Assembly (NCBI GenBank): GCA_037953745.1
Contig: JBAKBP010001423.1
Coordinates: 124,001 to 188,000, forward strand
Source: Lithodes maja
Taxonomy: Eukaryota; Arthropoda; Malacostraca; Decapoda; Lithodidae
DNA: 64,000 bases
Direction: 5' to 3'
The notes under the pieces are model-generated. The model was not told the DNA's origin. It made no database searches and saw nothing but the letters and a program-made list of their open reading frames with translations. The position numbers were made by a program, and so were the translations under genes. Below are positions 61,799 to 64,000 of this stretch, piece by piece (the stretch's first letter is position 1; the number at the start of each line of letters is the position of its first letter).

Positions 61799-64000
61799 CT
61801 AAGCTGCCTGGCCGAACAGCCCCGAGTCCCTGAGGAAGGCCATGGCCACGATCGGGCTTTCCCACAGAGCTCTCATTGAGTGTAGATTGTGTTGTTGGCG
61901 TAAGTGGTTGTGTGAAATGCAGTCTTCTATTATGTGTTTAATGGTATGGGGTGCTGTGTTACATCCCGGGCAGGCATCGACAACGGAGTCATCCAGTCTC
62001 TTCTGATAGCTCAGGAGAGCTGGATGGTGTCCGCATCTCAGCCTGGCCAGGTGGACTCTGTCCTCGCGAGGAAGGGAGGATTCGGAAGGATGGATTTTGG
62101 GAGGTCGTGCTTGCAGCTGCGTGTTGTCTGTGAGTGAGTGGATGGATCGGCGAGAGATATGAGTATGGATGTGCTTCTGGAAGGTGGTTCGGGGTGGGAG
62201 AGAGGACAGTAATTGTGTGTGATACCGTGTGCTGGGTGTTGTTTTAATATTTCTTGGTGTCTGTGGGTGTGTTGCCATGTAGTTTAGTGGGTGGTCTTGG
62301 TTCGTGGAGGCTACTGCCAGGAATTGAGTGCCTCTCATGATCACTGATCTTATGTATTGTTTATATACTGTGGTGGTAGTTTCTTTGTTGTGTCCAAATT
62401 TTGTGTGAGCAAGTGACCTGAGGGCGTTAAGTCTGGGTGTCATTTCTTTTTAATGTTTGTGGTGTGCTGTTTGAATGTCATATGAGTATCATATGTTACT
62501 CCTAGGATTTTGTGTGTGTGTGTATGTGTTAGGGGTGTGTTGTTTATGGTGAGTTGAGGGATGTATTTGTGTTCTCCTGTCCAGCTTGTGAGCAGGGTTG
62601 CGGTGGATTTGGCTGGGGGTAGATTAAGTCTGTTTGTAGTGCACCAGCCATGTAGTGTGTTGAGATAGGGTTGAAGGAGATCTGTTGCTCTTTTTGGGTC
62701 ATGGTGTGTGCATGTGAGTGTTATGTCATCTGCATAGGAGGTTAAGTTTATTTGGGGCGTATTGGGTGTAGTTATATCGTGCATGTACAGATAGAAGAGT
62801 GCGGGCGATAGGACGGATCCTTGTGGGACTCCGTTTGGAAAGTTTCTGATTTTAGATGACTGACCAGCAAAAGATACATGTGCACATCTGCCTGCTAGGA
62901 AGTTGGCCAGCCACCTTTTTGTGTTGTTGTGCATGTTTGTGTTGTAGATTTTGTTTGTTAGGTTGTGGCGGGGGATGGCATCGAAGGCTTTACTAATGTC
63001 GAGTGTGGCTAATAGTGATCTGTGTGGTGGTCTAGCTGAGTTGATGCCGTCAAAAGCTCTTTGTGTAAGGTCTTTGAGAAGAGTGTTTGTGGAGTGCAGT
63101 GGCCTAAAGCCATGTTGTGTTGGAGCTAGGGGTAGGTCGGGTGTAATTAGTTGTAACACTAGGCGTTCCATGACTTTGAAGGGGGAGCAAAGGAGTGTGA
63201 TGGGGCGGTGCGAGGAGGGTAGCGTGGGGTCTTTGTTGGGTTTGGGGAATGTGGTGATGAGACCATGCTTCCAAATGTCTGGTATTGTGTTGTGTGAATA
63301 ACTGTAGTTTGATATGTTAGTGAGTGCTTGTATGCCTTGTGGTCCCAGGTGTCTGAGGTGTATGTTGCTTATGTTGTCTAGGCCACAAGCGGGTGAGTGC
63401 TTGAGATTGTTGATGATATGCTTTGTCTGGTGATTGGTGAAGGGTATATAGTCAGGGTCTGTGGGGAATTGTCTCTTACGTCGGATGACACGTCGGTCGT
63501 CTTTGTGAGGTTTTAGGTGACTGACATGTGAGAAGTGATTGATGAGAGTGTTTGCTTGTTGTTTACATGAAGGAGTAGAGTCTGTTGTTGTGATTGCAGC
63601 ATGTGATTGTGTTGTGTTGCTGTTGGAAAGTGTGATGCTGTTTAGTGTTTTGTAGAGTTTTTTGGGGTTTGTTTTGTGATCAAGTGTTTGTAGGAAGTTA
63701 TTCCAATTTAGTTTTTGTTGTTCTTGTATTTTGTTGTTAGTTTGGGTGTTGAGTGCTTGGATTTGTTGTGTGATGTCTTGTGTGTGGGGTGCTGGGGAGT
63801 GTTTCAGTATGTTGCGTTGTCTGATGAGGTTTTGAATTTCTGGTGTGAAGTTGGGGTTGTGTCTTTTTCTGTTACCTCTTGGAATGTGTTTCTTGTCAGT
63901 GTTTTGGATAGTTTTATTGAGTATGTGTACAGCATTGTTGATGTTAGTGATGGGTGTACTGTTTAGAGTTGTGAAGTGTTGTTCTGTCTCATTTGTGAAT
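61799..64000 (-). pseudogene. LINE polyprotein, open to window edge, one frameshift
   Basis: From the right edge (about 63999) the minus frame is open for about 520 codons to TGA at 62442-62440, without an ATG. It encodes a linker (PNFTPEIQNLIRQRN), fingers (SPACGLDNISN, HRPITLLCSPFKVMERL), HGFRPLHSTNTLL, motif A LATLDISKAFDAIPRHN, motif B NGVPQGSVLSPALFYLY, motif C LTSYADDITLT. It then continues in a second frame (ATG 62443-62441, ATGA overlap, beside an A-run) to TAG 61801-61799: NALRSLAHTKFG and a Cys/His end, LRCGHHPALL...CPGCNTAPHTIKHIIEDC. Endonuclease lies outside the window. One base change in the A-run is the only break seen. Confidence 0.9.

Overview
The window is animal nuclear DNA, almost certainly arthropod and most likely a crustacean. 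The crustacean call is inference, based on a (TTAGG)5 block, abundant CR1-, Jockey- and RTE-like LINEs, a Penelope-like element with permuted domains, Merlin, piggyBac, hAT and pogo-type DNA transposons, and dense microsatellites. No multi-exon host gene can be demonstrated. The only host gene I am confident of is a tRNA-Leu(TAA) at 22.0 kb. A small intronless ORF with a TATA/Inr-like promoter at 10.7-11.2 kb and a first-exon-like segment at 8.95-9.12 kb are the other candidates. There is one assembly gap of 200 N at 32725-32924.

Layout. 0-1.3 kb: mosaic of GC-hairpin inverted repeats. 1.3-3.06 kb: 5'-truncated LINE (minus). 3.2-4.0 kb: pogo-like MITE with TA target duplication. 4.6-4.8 kb: tRNA-derived SINE. 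4.9-6.2 kb: Merlin/IS1595-type transposase pseudogene. 6.2-9.1 kb: hairpin and fold-back repeats. 11.5-16.2 kb: a nearly intact permuted (GIY-YIG first, RT second) Penelope-like element between two 0.9 kb pseudo-LTRs. 17.2-20.4 kb: two LINE fragments. 22.0-32.3 kb: the tRNA-Leu gene followed by a pile-up of TTAA-flanked MITEs, with LINE fragments, minisatellites and a retro-inserted ORF. 32.9-35.4 kb: broken CR1-like LINE behind the gap. 35.6-43.2 kb: more TTAA MITEs and LINE pieces. 43.8-46.0 kb: a piggyBac-type MITE and a 602 bp TIR element. 46.05-58.45 kb: one Jockey-like LINE split by three later insertions, an LTR retrotransposon with 1,818 bp LTRs that look identical, a TTAA MITE, and a hAT element. 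60.5-61.7 kb: piggyBac transposase remnant. 61.8-64.0 kb: a further LINE whose reading frame runs off the window edge.

The elements relate to one another. The piggyBac remnant and two MITEs share a TTAA-ended terminus. A SINE and a LINE share a (TTA)n tail context. One LINE family is represented by a long copy and by an approximately 60-85 bp 3' stub. The nesting gives a relative insertion order: LINEs first, then TTAA MITEs, hAT and the LTR element.
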